From a bacterium (GTDB taxonomy: Bacteria > Margulisbacteria > Marinamargulisbacteria > JABIPA01), in NCBI GenBank assembly GCA_018698675.1, contig JABIPA010000023.1, forward strand, positions 101,409 through 165,408: a DNA stretch of 64,000 nucleotides, read 5' to 3'. A model generated the notes under the pieces. The model was given only the letters and a program-made list of their open reading frames with translations, was not told where the DNA came from and ran no database searches. A program made the position numbers and the translations under genes. This document shows, in pieces, positions 27,475 to 36,686 of this stretch. Each line of letters starts with the position of its first letter. The stretch's first letter is position 1.

Positions 27475-29349
27475 TTATTTTAAAATAGACTCCACGAATG
27501 AAATATGATTCATTCGTTCCTCATCAGATAAAATCTTCCATGGTCCATTTTTTGTTCCATTTTTTAAAATATCGATAAATTTAGGGTAGTCATAGTCTGT
27601 AAGGTTGAATTCATACCCATGATATATAACCATTGTAGATAATTCATTTTTTAAAAGGATCAATTGTTTATAGTCGTTGTCTGATAAACTCGAATAACAT
27701 TTATTAATTATTGTATTTATGGAATTACCAAGGCTTCTAAGTTCATAATGAAGACTGTGAATTTGTGAGCCGCAATATAAAAATTGCTCCGTGTATCTTG
27801 GTCGTTCGTCAGGCTTTAAGTATATTTTATGATGCACGGTCGAATGACTAAAATCAGATAATTGCAAAAATCCTTCGGGGGTTACATTAACTTTTTCAAG
27901 ATCCATTCCTCCGTAAAATTTTTGATGAAATGCCATCCACAAGAACCTCTGAATCAGTTGTCCAATGAGATCTAATGCAAGTGCTCCAATAGCTACCTTA
28001 GTGTCTGGTTCTGTTTTATTAATGGTGTAAATGTTTTCCAAAATATTTACATATGTAAGCGCATCAGCACCTGAAATTGCTTCTCCATTTATTAATACGT
28101 TCCGATTAGGTATTTTTTGTAACAGTTGCCATGTTTCTTTTGAATTGTATTTTTCAGCTATAACAGGTTGTACATAGTGGCTGACGCCTTTGAATTTTTC
28201 TTCAAAACGAGATGTTTTAGCCTTAGATGAAGCTTGAAGAAACATGACTTTATGAAGACTACAATTCTCGTTGCCGTGGGAACAGGTGCCGTAAAAAGAG
28301 TCGAATACTAGTAGTTCTACATTGTCGGACGGGAATGCGAAATAGGGTTGTTTTTCTCTATCCAATGTTTCGAGAACTTTTATTATTCTAGGGGCAACGT
28401 TGTAAGAGTCGAAAATTTTCTTGTTTTTTTTATTACTTGGGTCAAACGTACCTATAGGGTTTTCGATGCCTGAAAAAATTATATCCATAACTGCTTGATT
28501 AATGGGCATTAATTTTGATTTTTCGGCTTGTATGGAGTTTAATAATTGAAAAATAGAATTGTTTAGGTAAAGATCTACTTTACACCTAAATACGTCAAAT
28601 TTCAGCGTGTTTAATCCCTTAATTAATGAAGGGATTACACGATGCATATCATATTTTTTATGGGATTCGAAAAAAGTCTGGCACCTTTCAATTGTACTAA
28701 TGAGAGAACATTGGTTCCCGTTTTTGGAAAGAATAGCTTGAACATAAAACGACTCTAAAAATTGTGAATTAGGTACAGAAAGAAAGACCTTTGCTTTGTT
28801 TGGAAAATTTGGCATATGATGATAATGAGCGATGTTATGGCTCTCTTTAGAATATAGTACATGTTCTGGTGTAAGATTAAATCGCTGAAAAAGCAATTGG
28901 TTTTTATATAAAGGGTAATAGCTTATATGTCCGAGACGCGTTTTTTCTCCTAGACAAGTTAGTACAATTAAAAGTTTATGATGAGGTAGAGTATTTTCTT
29001 CTTTACTAATTTGATTGATTAGATGGGATAACTGAATATTTGTGTTCTTTTGCGCAAATCGAGATGTAAGACTTATAGATTCTTTTTCTGTTAAAGACGT
29101 AAGAAAGTCATTAAACAATTCTTTACACTCCCGTGACGCATTGTTGTTCTCTAATTCACGAGTGATTTGTTTATTAATACATGTAAATGTAAGTGGTTTG
29201 TAAGGAATAACCGTATTCGGAATCCGAGATGACGAACACGGGTGAATCAATGAATTGACCCATCCGGATATCGATGATCTAATTTCATCTTTTTTGGATT
29301 TAATTAAACTTTCCTTGATTTGACTGCTTGATATTAGTTTTAATTGCAT
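27475..29349 (-). CDS. Large unknown protein with degenerate kinase-like signature
   Basis: The 624-residue protein begins MQLKLISSSQIKES and has no signal peptide. I do not recognise the family. Near residue 480 the run GGMDLEKVNVTPEGFLQLSD, then FS, has the spacing of a protein-kinase catalytic loop plus DFG motif (HRDLKxxN ... DFG), preceded by a helix ending AFHQKF like kinase helix E. The HRD His and the DFG Gly are not conserved, and I cannot place a Gly-rich loop or lysine with confidence. It could be a pseudokinase, an atypical kinase or a coincidence. It follows the giant ankyrin gene on the same strand (about 160 nt upstream of it) and may be cotranscribed. Confidence 0.5.
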   Translation of the reverse strand: MQLKLISSSQIKESLIKSKKDEIRSSISGWVNSLIHPCSSSRIPNTVIPYKPLTFTCINKQITRELENNNASRECKELFNDFLTSLTEKESISLTSRFAQKNTNIQLSHLINQISKEENTLPHHKLLIVLTCLGEKTRLGHISYYPLYKNQLLFQRFNLTPEHVLYSKESHNIAHYHHMPNFPNKAKVFLSVPNSQFLESFYVQAILSKNGNQCSLISTIERCQTFFESHKKYDMHRVIPSLIKGLNTLKFDVFRCKVDLYLNNSIFQLLNSIQAEKSKLMPINQAVMDIIFSGIENPIGTFDPSNKKNKKIFDSYNVAPRIIKVLETLDREKQPYFAFPSDNVELLVFDSFYGTCSHGNENCSLHKVMFLQASSKAKTSRFEEKFKGVSHYVQPVIAEKYNSKETWQLLQKIPNRNVLINGEAISGADALTYVNILENIYTINKTEPDTKVAIGALALDLIGQLIQRFLWMAFHQKFYGGMDLEKVNVTPEGFLQLSDFSHSTVHHKIYLKPDERPRYTEQFLYCGSQIHSLHYELRSLGNSINTIINKCYSSLSDNDYKQLILLKNELSTMVIYHGYEFNLTDYDYPKFIDILKNGTKNGPWKILSDEERMNHISFVESILK

Positions 29350-29714
29350 TTTAGTTACTTAGTTGTCGGATCGAAAATCAATAAATTTCATTTTATATGA
29401 AATATTTACGAGAATTGGACAAGTTCTATGTTGGCTGAAAATGAGTCATTGAGTATTCTTGAATTCTCAAATATTGTGTTATTTCTAACAATAAAGTCTT
29501 TCCTACATTCTTTTCATCTACGACCCTTACGGAAAAATCGGGGGCTGAGTTGGTGCCTTTATTGCAATGACAAATAGGAACTTTTCCCCATGGCTGTCTT
29601 TTTATTATAAAAGATTTACGTCGATTGGTTAAAGTATTGCCTTAATACGCACAAAAAACGTACAATTCAGACTCATCTAAGCCTACGTTTAAATAGTAAA
29701 AAAGGACACGTTTA
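29350..29714. other. 365-nt gap before the glycan operon
   Basis: This gap separates two divergent transcription units and should hold the promoter of the eight-gene operon. No convincing -35/-10 pair is visible. A 49-codon frame at 29428-29577 (ending LRPLRKNRGLSWCLYCNDK) has no ribosome site and I do not call it a gene. An AAAGGACA site precedes the first operon gene. Confidence 0.4.
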
Positions 29715-31331
29715 ATGTTAAATAAAATTAGATTTTCACAGTCGTCTTGGCTTATTATTTCTATTCTTCACCTTGCTATTTTATTTCTAACGTTACCGTC
29801 GTTTGTATCTTCCGGAGAAATGTTTGCCGAGATGGCAACAAACTATTTTCCAAACGCAACGTTTTCATCCTTTCCAACAAACCTATTTGCTACTGATGCG
29901 GGGTACGTTCCTTTATTTAATCGACTTGTGGCATGGGTTATTTCTTTGTTTGGACCCTCCTTATCTAGTCTTCCATTCGTGTATTATTGGGTTGGATTTA
30001 TTCTTGCAAGTATTGGTGTAAGTTCTGTAGCGCACCCTTATTTTAGATGCGTTATTCCATCAGATCCTCTCCGTGGTATTTTAGCTCTAACATACCTACT
30101 CGCCATGCCCATCGAAAATATGGTGTTTATTAACTTTACTTACGCTCTCATTCTTCCCATTTCATTATGGCTTTTAGGTCAATATGTACCCTCAAAAAAA
30201 CCCGGTGTATGGGGCTGGTTATTTCCTTTGTTGATGTTCGGCAAACCGCCTTTTATTTTGTTCGCCCCTATTGCAGCCTTAGTGTTTTTAAAAAACAAGG
30301 ATGTCCAAACACGTATCATCCTTGTATTGGGTATGATTATGTCTGTCATACAAATTATCATTTTACGCTATAACCAGGCGAGCGGGTCATACAATAAATA
30401 TGACTATGATGCCAACTTTATAGAGCTTGTTGTCGCGGTTTTTCGTGGAATTTTTGGGTCTGTAGGGGTCTACGTATTAGGGCCGAATGTGTCCCATGGG
30501 ACTGCATTAGCTCCTGTCGTATTAGGCGTCGTCCTTATCGTGTGGTTTGTTAGAAAGAAACTTCCACATATGGACAAAGGGCCCCGGCTTTTGTTTCTAT
30601 ATGGTGCTCTTTTAGTCGTTTTGAGTGCTGGACTCCATTGTGTGGCCGTACCATTGAACTGGGTAAAAGAATCTGTTTATCTGGGTGCCAACATTTACCG
30701 TCACGAAATATCGGTAGCTACAGGTGTGTTACTTATGATTGTAGGTTTTGTATCTAATGCGACGCGTGCTCCACGTGCCATACTTTATTTTCTGTTATGG
30801 ACGTTGGCCTCAGGGTGGGCCTACAACAGCTTTAAGCAATCTGATTTTCCTATGGGCTTTAGTAGCTGGCAGTCACTCGCAACAGAGGAACGTATTTCAA
30901 AAGATCAGTTTTTTATTCCGGTTGAGCCCTTTGGTTGGTTTTACTCTAAGGGTGTTCAGACTCATCTTCCGTCTAGAGAACATACTGATTTTTCAAATGA
31001 ATATGTAACATCATTAACACTCTCACACTACGAAAACCCTCATTGGAAATCCCTTCTTGGCGTCATGATTGGTGTAAAAGCAGAGTCTGATGTTTCTAAC
31101 TTTAAAACCCAGCTTCAACTCACTACAGATTCGAGCGAATCGATTATTCTTACCGATGCCCGGCCTCTATGGTCTGAGGGGCGGTTTATTACGCATACAT
31201 TAGACATACCTCTTCTCAACGTGACACAGGCCACATATACATTTAGTCACCCTGTTATTATTTGGGTAGACAAAACAACAGGCACTCCTAGCGTCGGTTT
31301 AATTTCTCCAGAAAGAGAACAGCACAAGTGA
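29715..31331 (+). CDS. Polytopic membrane protein, probably GT-C-type glycosyltransferase
   Basis: The 538-residue protein has about ten to twelve TM helices in its first 390 residues, starting with SWLIISILHLAILFLTLPSF, and a soluble C-terminal part of about 150 residues. A large first external loop carrying acidic residues (GEMFAEMATNYFPN) is like GT-C enzymes, which use lipid-linked sugars outside the inner membrane; no family signature is certain. It opens an operon in which every later gene overlaps its neighbour. The stop overlaps the GTG of the next gene. C/G-rich codons are visibly more common here than in the flanking genes. Confidence 0.6.
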   Translation: MLNKIRFSQSSWLIISILHLAILFLTLPSFVSSGEMFAEMATNYFPNATFSSFPTNLFATDAGYVPLFNRLVAWVISLFGPSLSSLPFVYYWVGFILASIGVSSVAHPYFRCVIPSDPLRGILALTYLLAMPIENMVFINFTYALILPISLWLLGQYVPSKKPGVWGWLFPLLMFGKPPFILFAPIAALVFLKNKDVQTRIILVLGMIMSVIQIIILRYNQASGSYNKYDYDANFIELVVAVFRGIFGSVGVYVLGPNVSHGTALAPVVLGVVLIVWFVRKKLPHMDKGPRLLFLYGALLVVLSAGLHCVAVPLNWVKESVYLGANIYRHEISVATGVLLMIVGFVSNATRAPRAILYFLLWTLASGWAYNSFKQSDFPMGFSSWQSLATEERISKDQFFIPVEPFGWFYSKGVQTHLPSREHTDFSNEYVTSLTLSHYENPHWKSLLGVMIGVKAESDVSNFKTQLQLTTDSSESIILTDARPLWSEGRFITHTLDIPLLNVTQATYTFSHPVIIWVDKTTGTPSVGLISPEREQHK

Positions 31332-33379
31332 CACACATTAAAAAATGGCTATCTGTATACAAAGCCTTTTGCATTGTGCTTTGCATTAAAGTTGTCGCAT
31401 CTCTCTTTTTTTCGTCAGGCTTTAAAGATGATTTGTTTCTGCCATTTATTTCTCATTTTCTAACCGTATTCGACAATCCATGGGAACATTTCTATCTAAA
31501 CCCAGGTGGCGCACAGTTTCCTTACCACCCCATAATGCTTTATATTTTCTCGTTTTTTTATGCACCTTTTGTTTGGCTCGGTCTAGAAAATCAATTGCTA
31601 TCTAACTTTTTGTTTAAGCTCCCACTCTATATTTCCGATATTGTTATCACAGCTACGTTAATCCGGTTTTTCCCACGCAGAAAGCAAGAGATATTTTGGT
31701 TTTACTTTGTGTCTCCAATTGTTATCTATGCTTCGTATTTACATACCCAAGTCGACAGTGTTACAACTGCATTTCTGTTCTTAACATTGTATAGTTTGTA
31801 CCAAAAGCGCCCTATGCAAGGAGGCCTGTGGTTTGGTGTTGCTCTTGCTACAAAATTGCATGTCTTTATCTGTCTGCCCTTGCTTGTAATATACATACTC
31901 AAGCAGTTTCGATGGTCAGACACGTTACGTTTCTTAGCTTGTGTTTTTGGTATATACACTTTAAATATTCTTCCCTATGCGTTTGAGCCGGGTTTTATAG
32001 AGCTAGTGCTTGCAAATCCCAAGCAATCTATGATGTTTCACTCGGCTATTTCTCTAGGTGGTACGTATTCTATATATACTACTGTGGCTATTCTTATGTT
32101 GGCCGTATTTAAATTTGGAATGTATAGAAAAACCAATATAGACCTTTTGTTTTCTTTTCTTGTTATTTTATTTTCAATTCCCGTTTTACTCGTCCTTCCT
32201 CAACCAGGTTGGTATTTGTGGGCCGTGCCTTTCATGAGTATCTTTTTAATTAAGGCGAGTGAAAAAAAGAGAGAAGTTATTTATTTATACGCCGGATTCA
32301 ATGCCATGTATATCCTCTTTTTTCTTTTCTTTTTTAAGTCAGACATTATAAGCCTATCGTTTATGGGCTATGCCATTCCTCCTGCCTTTACACACGGCAT
32401 TTGGCCCAATCTTATCTTTACTACATTAGAAATGAGTTTGCTTTGCCTTGTAATAGCATTCTACCAATATGGCGTGCGCAGCAACGACATTTATAAGCGT
32501 ACACAGTCTATTGTGATTGGTATCGGAGGCGATAGTGGAAGTGGCAAAACGACCCTTCTTCAAGATATTACAAGCCTTATGCCACAGAAAACGGTGGCGC
32601 TAGAAAGCGACGGTATACATAAATGGGAGCGCGGCAATAAGGAGTGGGAAAGTCATACTCACCTCGATCCTAAAGCTAATCATCTACACTCTTTTTTCAA
32701 CCAAATTTCACAGCTTAAACGAGGGCTTACAACTCCATTTAGATTTTACAATCATGAGTCAGGTACATTTACAAAACCTAATTTAATCCAGTCAAAAGAC
32801 ATTATTCTACTTTCTGGCCTACACCCATTTTATTTGCCCATTATGCGTAAAATAGTGGACGTAAAAATCTTCTTGGCTACCAACGACGCCTTACGTTGTT
32901 TTTGGAAAATTAAACGAGACATGAGCCATAGAGGATATTCACTAGAGGCGATACAGGCGCAGCTAAAAAAGAGAGAAGCCGAGTCACTCAAGCATATTAA
33001 TTCTCAAAAACGTTTCGCCGATATTCTTGTGGAATATTACACGCACGACGACCTAACAAACTTTAATTTAGACGTTAAGGACATCAACCTAAAACTGAGT
33101 GTAACGTGTAGCTCGGATATATACTTAGAACCTTTCGTCGACACGTGTCAGGCGGCTGGCATATTAGAGTCGTGGGACTATTTAGACGATTTGCGTTTTG
33201 TTAAATTTGAATTCAATGGGCCGTTAGAGTCATGTGCACTCAATCGGGTGGTAAAAGACACGCTAGCAAACGCACATGATATTATCAGTCCCAGTATTAC
33301 GTGGTCGCCCGGATACCGAGGTATTATTCAATTTTTTATTGTGGCATTTATAAGTGAGAGGATGAAAGAATATGATTAA
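31328..33379 (+). CDS. Fusion: multi-TM GT-C-like glycosyltransferase plus uridine-kinase-like P-loop domain
   Basis: The 683-residue protein starts at a GTG overlapping the previous stop (GTGA). Residues 1 to about 390 are about ten TM helices of mannosyltransferase/GT-C appearance (FDNPWEHFYLNPGGAQFPYH near the N-terminus, LPQPGWYLWAVPFMS later). From about 393 a soluble kinase domain follows: IVIGIGGDSGSGKTTLL is Walker A (residues about 401-409), then ALESDGIHKWERG, HLDPKANHLHSFF and LSGLHPFYL, as in uridine kinase/phosphoribulokinase enzymes that phosphorylate a nucleoside or sugar alcohol. I know of no standard family that joins these parts. A cytosolic kinase tethered to a membrane transferase suggests substrate channelling; that is inference. 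Confidence 0.75.
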   Translation: MTHIKKWLSVYKAFCIVLCIKVVASLFFSSGFKDDLFLPFISHFLTVFDNPWEHFYLNPGGAQFPYHPIMLYIFSFFYAPFVWLGLENQLLSNFLFKLPLYISDIVITATLIRFFPRRKQEIFWFYFVSPIVIYASYLHTQVDSVTTAFLFLTLYSLYQKRPMQGGLWFGVALATKLHVFICLPLLVIYILKQFRWSDTLRFLACVFGIYTLNILPYAFEPGFIELVLANPKQSMMFHSAISLGGTYSIYTTVAILMLAVFKFGMYRKTNIDLLFSFLVILFSIPVLLVLPQPGWYLWAVPFMSIFLIKASEKKREVIYLYAGFNAMYILFFLFFFKSDIISLSFMGYAIPPAFTHGIWPNLIFTTLEMSLLCLVIAFYQYGVRSNDIYKRTQSIVIGIGGDSGSGKTTLLQDITSLMPQKTVALESDGIHKWERGNKEWESHTHLDPKANHLHSFFNQISQLKRGLTTPFRFYNHESGTFTKPNLIQSKDIILLSGLHPFYLPIMRKIVDVKIFLATNDALRCFWKIKRDMSHRGYSLEAIQAQLKKREAESLKHINSQKRFADILVEYYTHDDLTNFNLDVKDINLKLSVTCSSDIYLEPFVDTCQAAGILESWDYLDDLRFVKFEFNGPLESCALNRVVKDTLANAHDIISPSITWSPGYRGIIQFFIVAFISERMKEYD

Positions 33380-33947
33380 AATAAGCCATCGTATCAATAC
33401 CCTTAAAGACCTTCAGACTGTTCCCAATAAGTATGGTGTCGAGCTAGATATTCGATCTCAAGGAGATACCCTTGTTCTGCATCACGACCCCTTTTGTGAA
33501 GGCGAGCCATTTGAGGCGTATTTACAAAAATATTCTAATGGTCTCATGATTTTAAATACAAAAGAAGAAGGCTTAGAAGAACGTATTCTCGAACTCATGA
33601 AGAAGTACGCTATTAAAGACTATTTTTTCTTAGATTTGTCCCTTCCGTTTTTAGTGAAACAGTGTCGAAAAGGTATGAAAAAATCTGCCGTTAGGTTTTC
33701 TGAATACGAACCTTTGGAGTTTGTCATGTCATTCAAAGGTCTCGTAGATTGGGTTTGGGTAGATTGCTTTACCGATATGCCATTAACCACAGAAAACTAT
33801 GCCGTTCTCAAACGCCATTTTAAATTATGTCTTGTGTCCCCCGAACTACAGGGGTTTGGCGTAGATAAAATAGACGAGTTTAAAGCTCGTTTAGCTCACA
33901 TGCCCGTAGATGCAGTATGTACCAAACGTCCGGATTTATGGTCATGA
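33372..33947 (+). CDS. GDPD-like (glycerophosphodiester phosphodiesterase fold) protein
   Basis: The 191-residue protein overlaps the previous gene by 8 nt. It has the GDPD start: ISHRINT near the N-terminus, GVELDIRSQGDTLVLHHDP with the metal-binding Glu/Asp and the His, then FLDLSLP and a closing VDAVCTKRPDLW. GDPD enzymes cut glycerophosphodiesters in a metal-dependent TIM barrel. This one is shorter than usual (about 240 or more residues), and similar short members occur in capsule clusters. There is no signal peptide, so it is cytosolic and may act on an intermediate or as a synthase. Confidence 0.7.
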   Translation: MIKISHRINTLKDLQTVPNKYGVELDIRSQGDTLVLHHDPFCEGEPFEAYLQKYSNGLMILNTKEEGLEERILELMKKYAIKDYFFLDLSLPFLVKQCRKGMKKSAVRFSEYEPLEFVMSFKGLVDWVWVDCFTDMPLTTENYAVLKRHFKLCLVSPELQGFGVDKIDEFKARLAHMPVDAVCTKRPDLWS

Positions 33948-34597
33948 CACCCTTTTTAAAACCTACCCAACTTAGCCAATACAAAGGTGTGCTAATAGAT
34001 TTAGACAATACACTTTATTTACACGACCCTTGCCATAATGCAGCGATTAAAGCGGTGTATGACTATGCGAAAGACGCTGGCTTAGTTAACGAGATAGACA
34101 GCTTTAATGCCGGGTATCAAATAGGTAGAAAAGCGGTACAAAAACGTCTTTTCCCACAAGGTGTATGCCGGTCTCGCTTACTCTATTTTCAGGCTATGTT
34201 AGATGCAATGGGGCATTCAGAAAAGCTGTCAGAAGCCTTGGAGATGGAGTCCTGCTATAAGGCAGCCTTTTTAGCCAATATGACACTAGACACCGATGCC
34301 CATGCCTTTCTAAAACAATGCAAAGACGCAGACATTCCGGTCTGTGTTGTAACGAATCTAAATACCCAGTTTCAAATTCAAAAATTACAGGCCTTAGACA
34401 TCATGCCCTATGTGTCGTATTTAGTAACAAGTGAAGAAGCTGGAGTAGAAAAGCCAGAGCCAGCTATTTTTGAATTAGCGCTAAGTAAAATGGATATGTC
34501 TGTACACGACGTCGTTATGATAGGGGACGATAAAGAAAAAGATAGTAAGGGTGCTGAGCAATTAGGCATTACGGCAGTAACAATAGAGTTATGTTAA
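33944..34597 (+). CDS. HAD-family phosphatase
   Basis: I start at the ATG at 33944, which overlaps the previous stop as ATGA; earlier in-frame ATGs at 33917 and 33938 lie deep in the previous gene. The 217-residue enzyme has all four HAD motifs: LIDLDNTLY with the nucleophile Asp and the acid Asp, VVTNLN, EKPEPAIF with the Lys, and MIGDDKEKDSKGA. A helical cap follows motif I (HAD subfamily I). It probably removes phosphate from a sugar or polyol phosphate of this pathway. Confidence 0.85.
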   Translation: MTPFLKPTQLSQYKGVLIDLDNTLYLHDPCHNAAIKAVYDYAKDAGLVNEIDSFNAGYQIGRKAVQKRLFPQGVCRSRLLYFQAMLDAMGHSEKLSEALEMESCYKAAFLANMTLDTDAHAFLKQCKDADIPVCVVTNLNTQFQIQKLQALDIMPYVSYLVTSEEAGVEKPEPAIFELALSKMDMSVHDVVMIGDDKEKDSKGAEQLGITAVTIELC

Positions 34598-35919
34598 AAA
34601 AATCATTTTTAAGGTTTCTTATTATCGGTGGCGTTTCTACGGCTATAAACTATAGCGTGTTTCATGTTTTCTTAGCTGTCTTTGGCATGCACTATGCAAT
34701 GTCGTCTGGAGTTGGATACTGTACAGGGCTTGTTGTGGGATACTTTTTTAATAAGTCATGGACCTTTCAGGCAGCGCGACATTCGGTAGCAGCTATTACA
34801 CAATATATATGTGTTTACTTAGGCTCTTTGACCTTAAGTTTAGTCTTGTTATCCTTTCTTATTGAGGGTCTTTCTTTCCCTGCTTGGTTTGCCAATATAA
34901 TTGCGATAGGGCTTACTACTATTACCAATTTCGTAGGGCTTCGATTTTGGGTATTTACACCTGAAAGTGAGTATGAACTTTACATTAAAGATCTTATTTC
35001 GGTGTCCCATAAACTGGGTGCGTCTATGGCGGTTGTTCAGGGCGGCGGCGGCAATACGTCGATAAAATTTGCCGGCCACTATATGGCTGTAAAAGCGTCA
35101 GGTACGACATTGTCTACTATGTCGGCATCCAAAGGCATTAGTATTGTTGATTATCCCCATGTTTTAAATGGTCTTTCGCCTCATACAACGGAGTCTGAAT
35201 CAGAAAAAGTGCTAAAAGACAGTGTTGTTCAGTTACCCACTATGCCTACAGGTAGGCCGTCTATGGAAACGGGGTTTCATGCTGTTTTAGGGCGTGTGGT
35301 ATTACATACACACTCTGTCTATATCAATTGCATTGCCTGTTCTGAAAATGGGCGATCATTATGCGAGTCTCTTTTTAAAGATACTGATATTTTCCCTGTG
35401 TGGATTGATTATGTGGCACCTGGCCTCCAGCTAAGTGTGGCGGTTAAGCAAGCCGTTCAAAAGCAGCCAGACGCGACGGTGTTTATCTTGGCTAGTCATG
35501 GCATTGTGGTAACCGCGGAAACATCGAAAGAGGCGTATGTATTGTATGAATCAGTAACTAAAATCATTAAGACAGGGCTGTCTCTTTCAGATATGACAGA
35601 GACCTATACCTTAGAAAAACGAGACGAGGATCACTATGTGATGCCCTTACCTGATGCCGACGACGTATCGCTTAGAGACGTATTGTTTCCAGACCAAGCG
35701 ATTTACCTAACGCATAATGTTACTCGAGAAAAAGAGGGCTTGGTTTTCAAGGCATCCTTGTCTAAAGCAGAGGGAATGGCCGAAACGGTATTAGCAAAGA
35801 TCTATATCGAATCTGAAATAAACCGACTGGGTTATACCCCCGTTTCGTTAAACGACGAGGACGTAGCATTAGTACTAAACATGCCAAGCGAGGCATATAG
35901 AAAGGCAGTGATTGAATGA
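34591..35919 (+). CDS. Fusion: GtrA-like membrane domain plus class II aldolase/adducin domain
   Basis: Residues 1 to about 125 are a complete four-TM GtrA domain (FLRFLIIGGVSTAINYSVFH ... GYFFNKSWTF ... FVGLRFWVF), a family linked to moving lipid-linked sugars across the membrane. Residues about 130-442 are a class II aldolase/adducin domain: VVQGGGGNTSIK, PSMETGFHAVL, HTHS with His239 and His241, and SHG with His303. These are the three zinc ligands. The class cleaves, epimerises or decarboxylates sugar phosphates and related acids. The sequence around METGFHAVL resembles rhamnulose-type aldolases and tetronate-phosphate decarboxylases. The joining of a flippase-like domain to this enzyme is unusual. 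It overlaps both neighbours. Confidence 0.82.
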   Translation: MLKKSFLRFLIIGGVSTAINYSVFHVFLAVFGMHYAMSSGVGYCTGLVVGYFFNKSWTFQAARHSVAAITQYICVYLGSLTLSLVLLSFLIEGLSFPAWFANIIAIGLTTITNFVGLRFWVFTPESEYELYIKDLISVSHKLGASMAVVQGGGGNTSIKFAGHYMAVKASGTTLSTMSASKGISIVDYPHVLNGLSPHTTESESEKVLKDSVVQLPTMPTGRPSMETGFHAVLGRVVLHTHSVYINCIACSENGRSLCESLFKDTDIFPVWIDYVAPGLQLSVAVKQAVQKQPDATVFILASHGIVVTAETSKEAYVLYESVTKIIKTGLSLSDMTETYTLEKRDEDHYVMPLPDADDVSLRDVLFPDQAIYLTHNVTREKEGLVFKASLSKAEGMAETVLAKIYIESEINRLGYTPVSLNDEDVALVLNMPSEAYRKAVIE

Positions 35920-36686
35920 AAATTATTATTCCTATGACAGGGCTCGGTTCTCGATTTGTATCTGCCGGATACCCCGATATAAAACCTTTAATCCCCATAC
36001 ACGGAACCCCCCTTATCTCGTATGTGATAGACCTGTTTCCTGGCGAAGAAGATGTGTCGTTTCTGTGTCGAAAAGACCATTTAGACACAACGCCTCTTAG
36101 AAAAACACTAGAAGAGTTAAAGCCGTCAGGCACCATTATAGAGTTAGAAGGAGAGAAGCTAGGTCCTGTTCATCCCATAACTCAGATGATAGACCAAGTA
36201 GACAATAACGAGCCTGTTATTGTAAGTTATTGTGATTTTTATATGACTTGGGACTATGCCGACTTTATAAAGTCGGTTACGCGTTCAGGCTGCGATGGCG
36301 CTATTCCATGTTACACAGGGTTTCACCCTCATTTAAGACACGAAAAGAACGTATACGCTGGATGCAAAATAGATGTGGACAAAAAACTCTTAGAAATCAA
36401 AGAAAAGCATTCTTTCGAAGCCGACAAAACGAAAGGGCATCATTCAGCAGGGATCTATTATTTTAAGCATGCAAAATACATCAAAAAGTATTTTTCTCAG
36501 CTTATGGAAGAGAACAACCGCGTTAATAACGAATTTTATGTGTCTATGGTGTATGAATGTATGTTGAGAGACAATTTACAAATAGACGTATACGATGACA
36601 TTCCTCATTTTTGTCAGTGGGGTGTGCCCATGGACTTAGAAGAATATCTCTATGCAGCAGGCTCAATCAAGGGGTGGGAATCATGA
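35916..36686 (+). CDS. Sugar/polyol-phosphate nucleotidyltransferase-like protein (copy 1)
   Basis: The 256-residue protein has a GT-A/nucleotidyltransferase start: KIIIPMTGLGSRFVSAGYPD then KPLIPIHGTPLI, with the Gly-rich NTP loop and the Lys. SYCDFYMTWDYADF contributes the metal-binding Asp. The ending CQWGVPMDLEEYLYA fits sugar-nucleotide synthases of capsule loci. Enzymes of this kind couple CTP, UTP or GTP to a sugar or polyol phosphate; the substrate is unknown. It starts at ATGA overlapping the fusion gene, and its stop overlaps the next, paralogous gene. Confidence 0.75.
   Translation: MKIIIPMTGLGSRFVSAGYPDIKPLIPIHGTPLISYVIDLFPGEEDVSFLCRKDHLDTTPLRKTLEELKPSGTIIELEGEKLGPVHPITQMIDQVDNNEPVIVSYCDFYMTWDYADFIKSVTRSGCDGAIPCYTGFHPHLRHEKNVYAGCKIDVDKKLLEIKEKHSFEADKTKGHHSAGIYYFKHAKYIKKYFSQLMEENNRVNNEFYVSMVYECMLRDNLQIDVYDDIPHFCQWGVPMDLEEYLYAAGSIKGWES

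Noticed and set aside
29428-29577. 49-residue gene before the glycan operon
   Set aside because: There is no ribosome site and no recognisable domain; its composition looks accidental.
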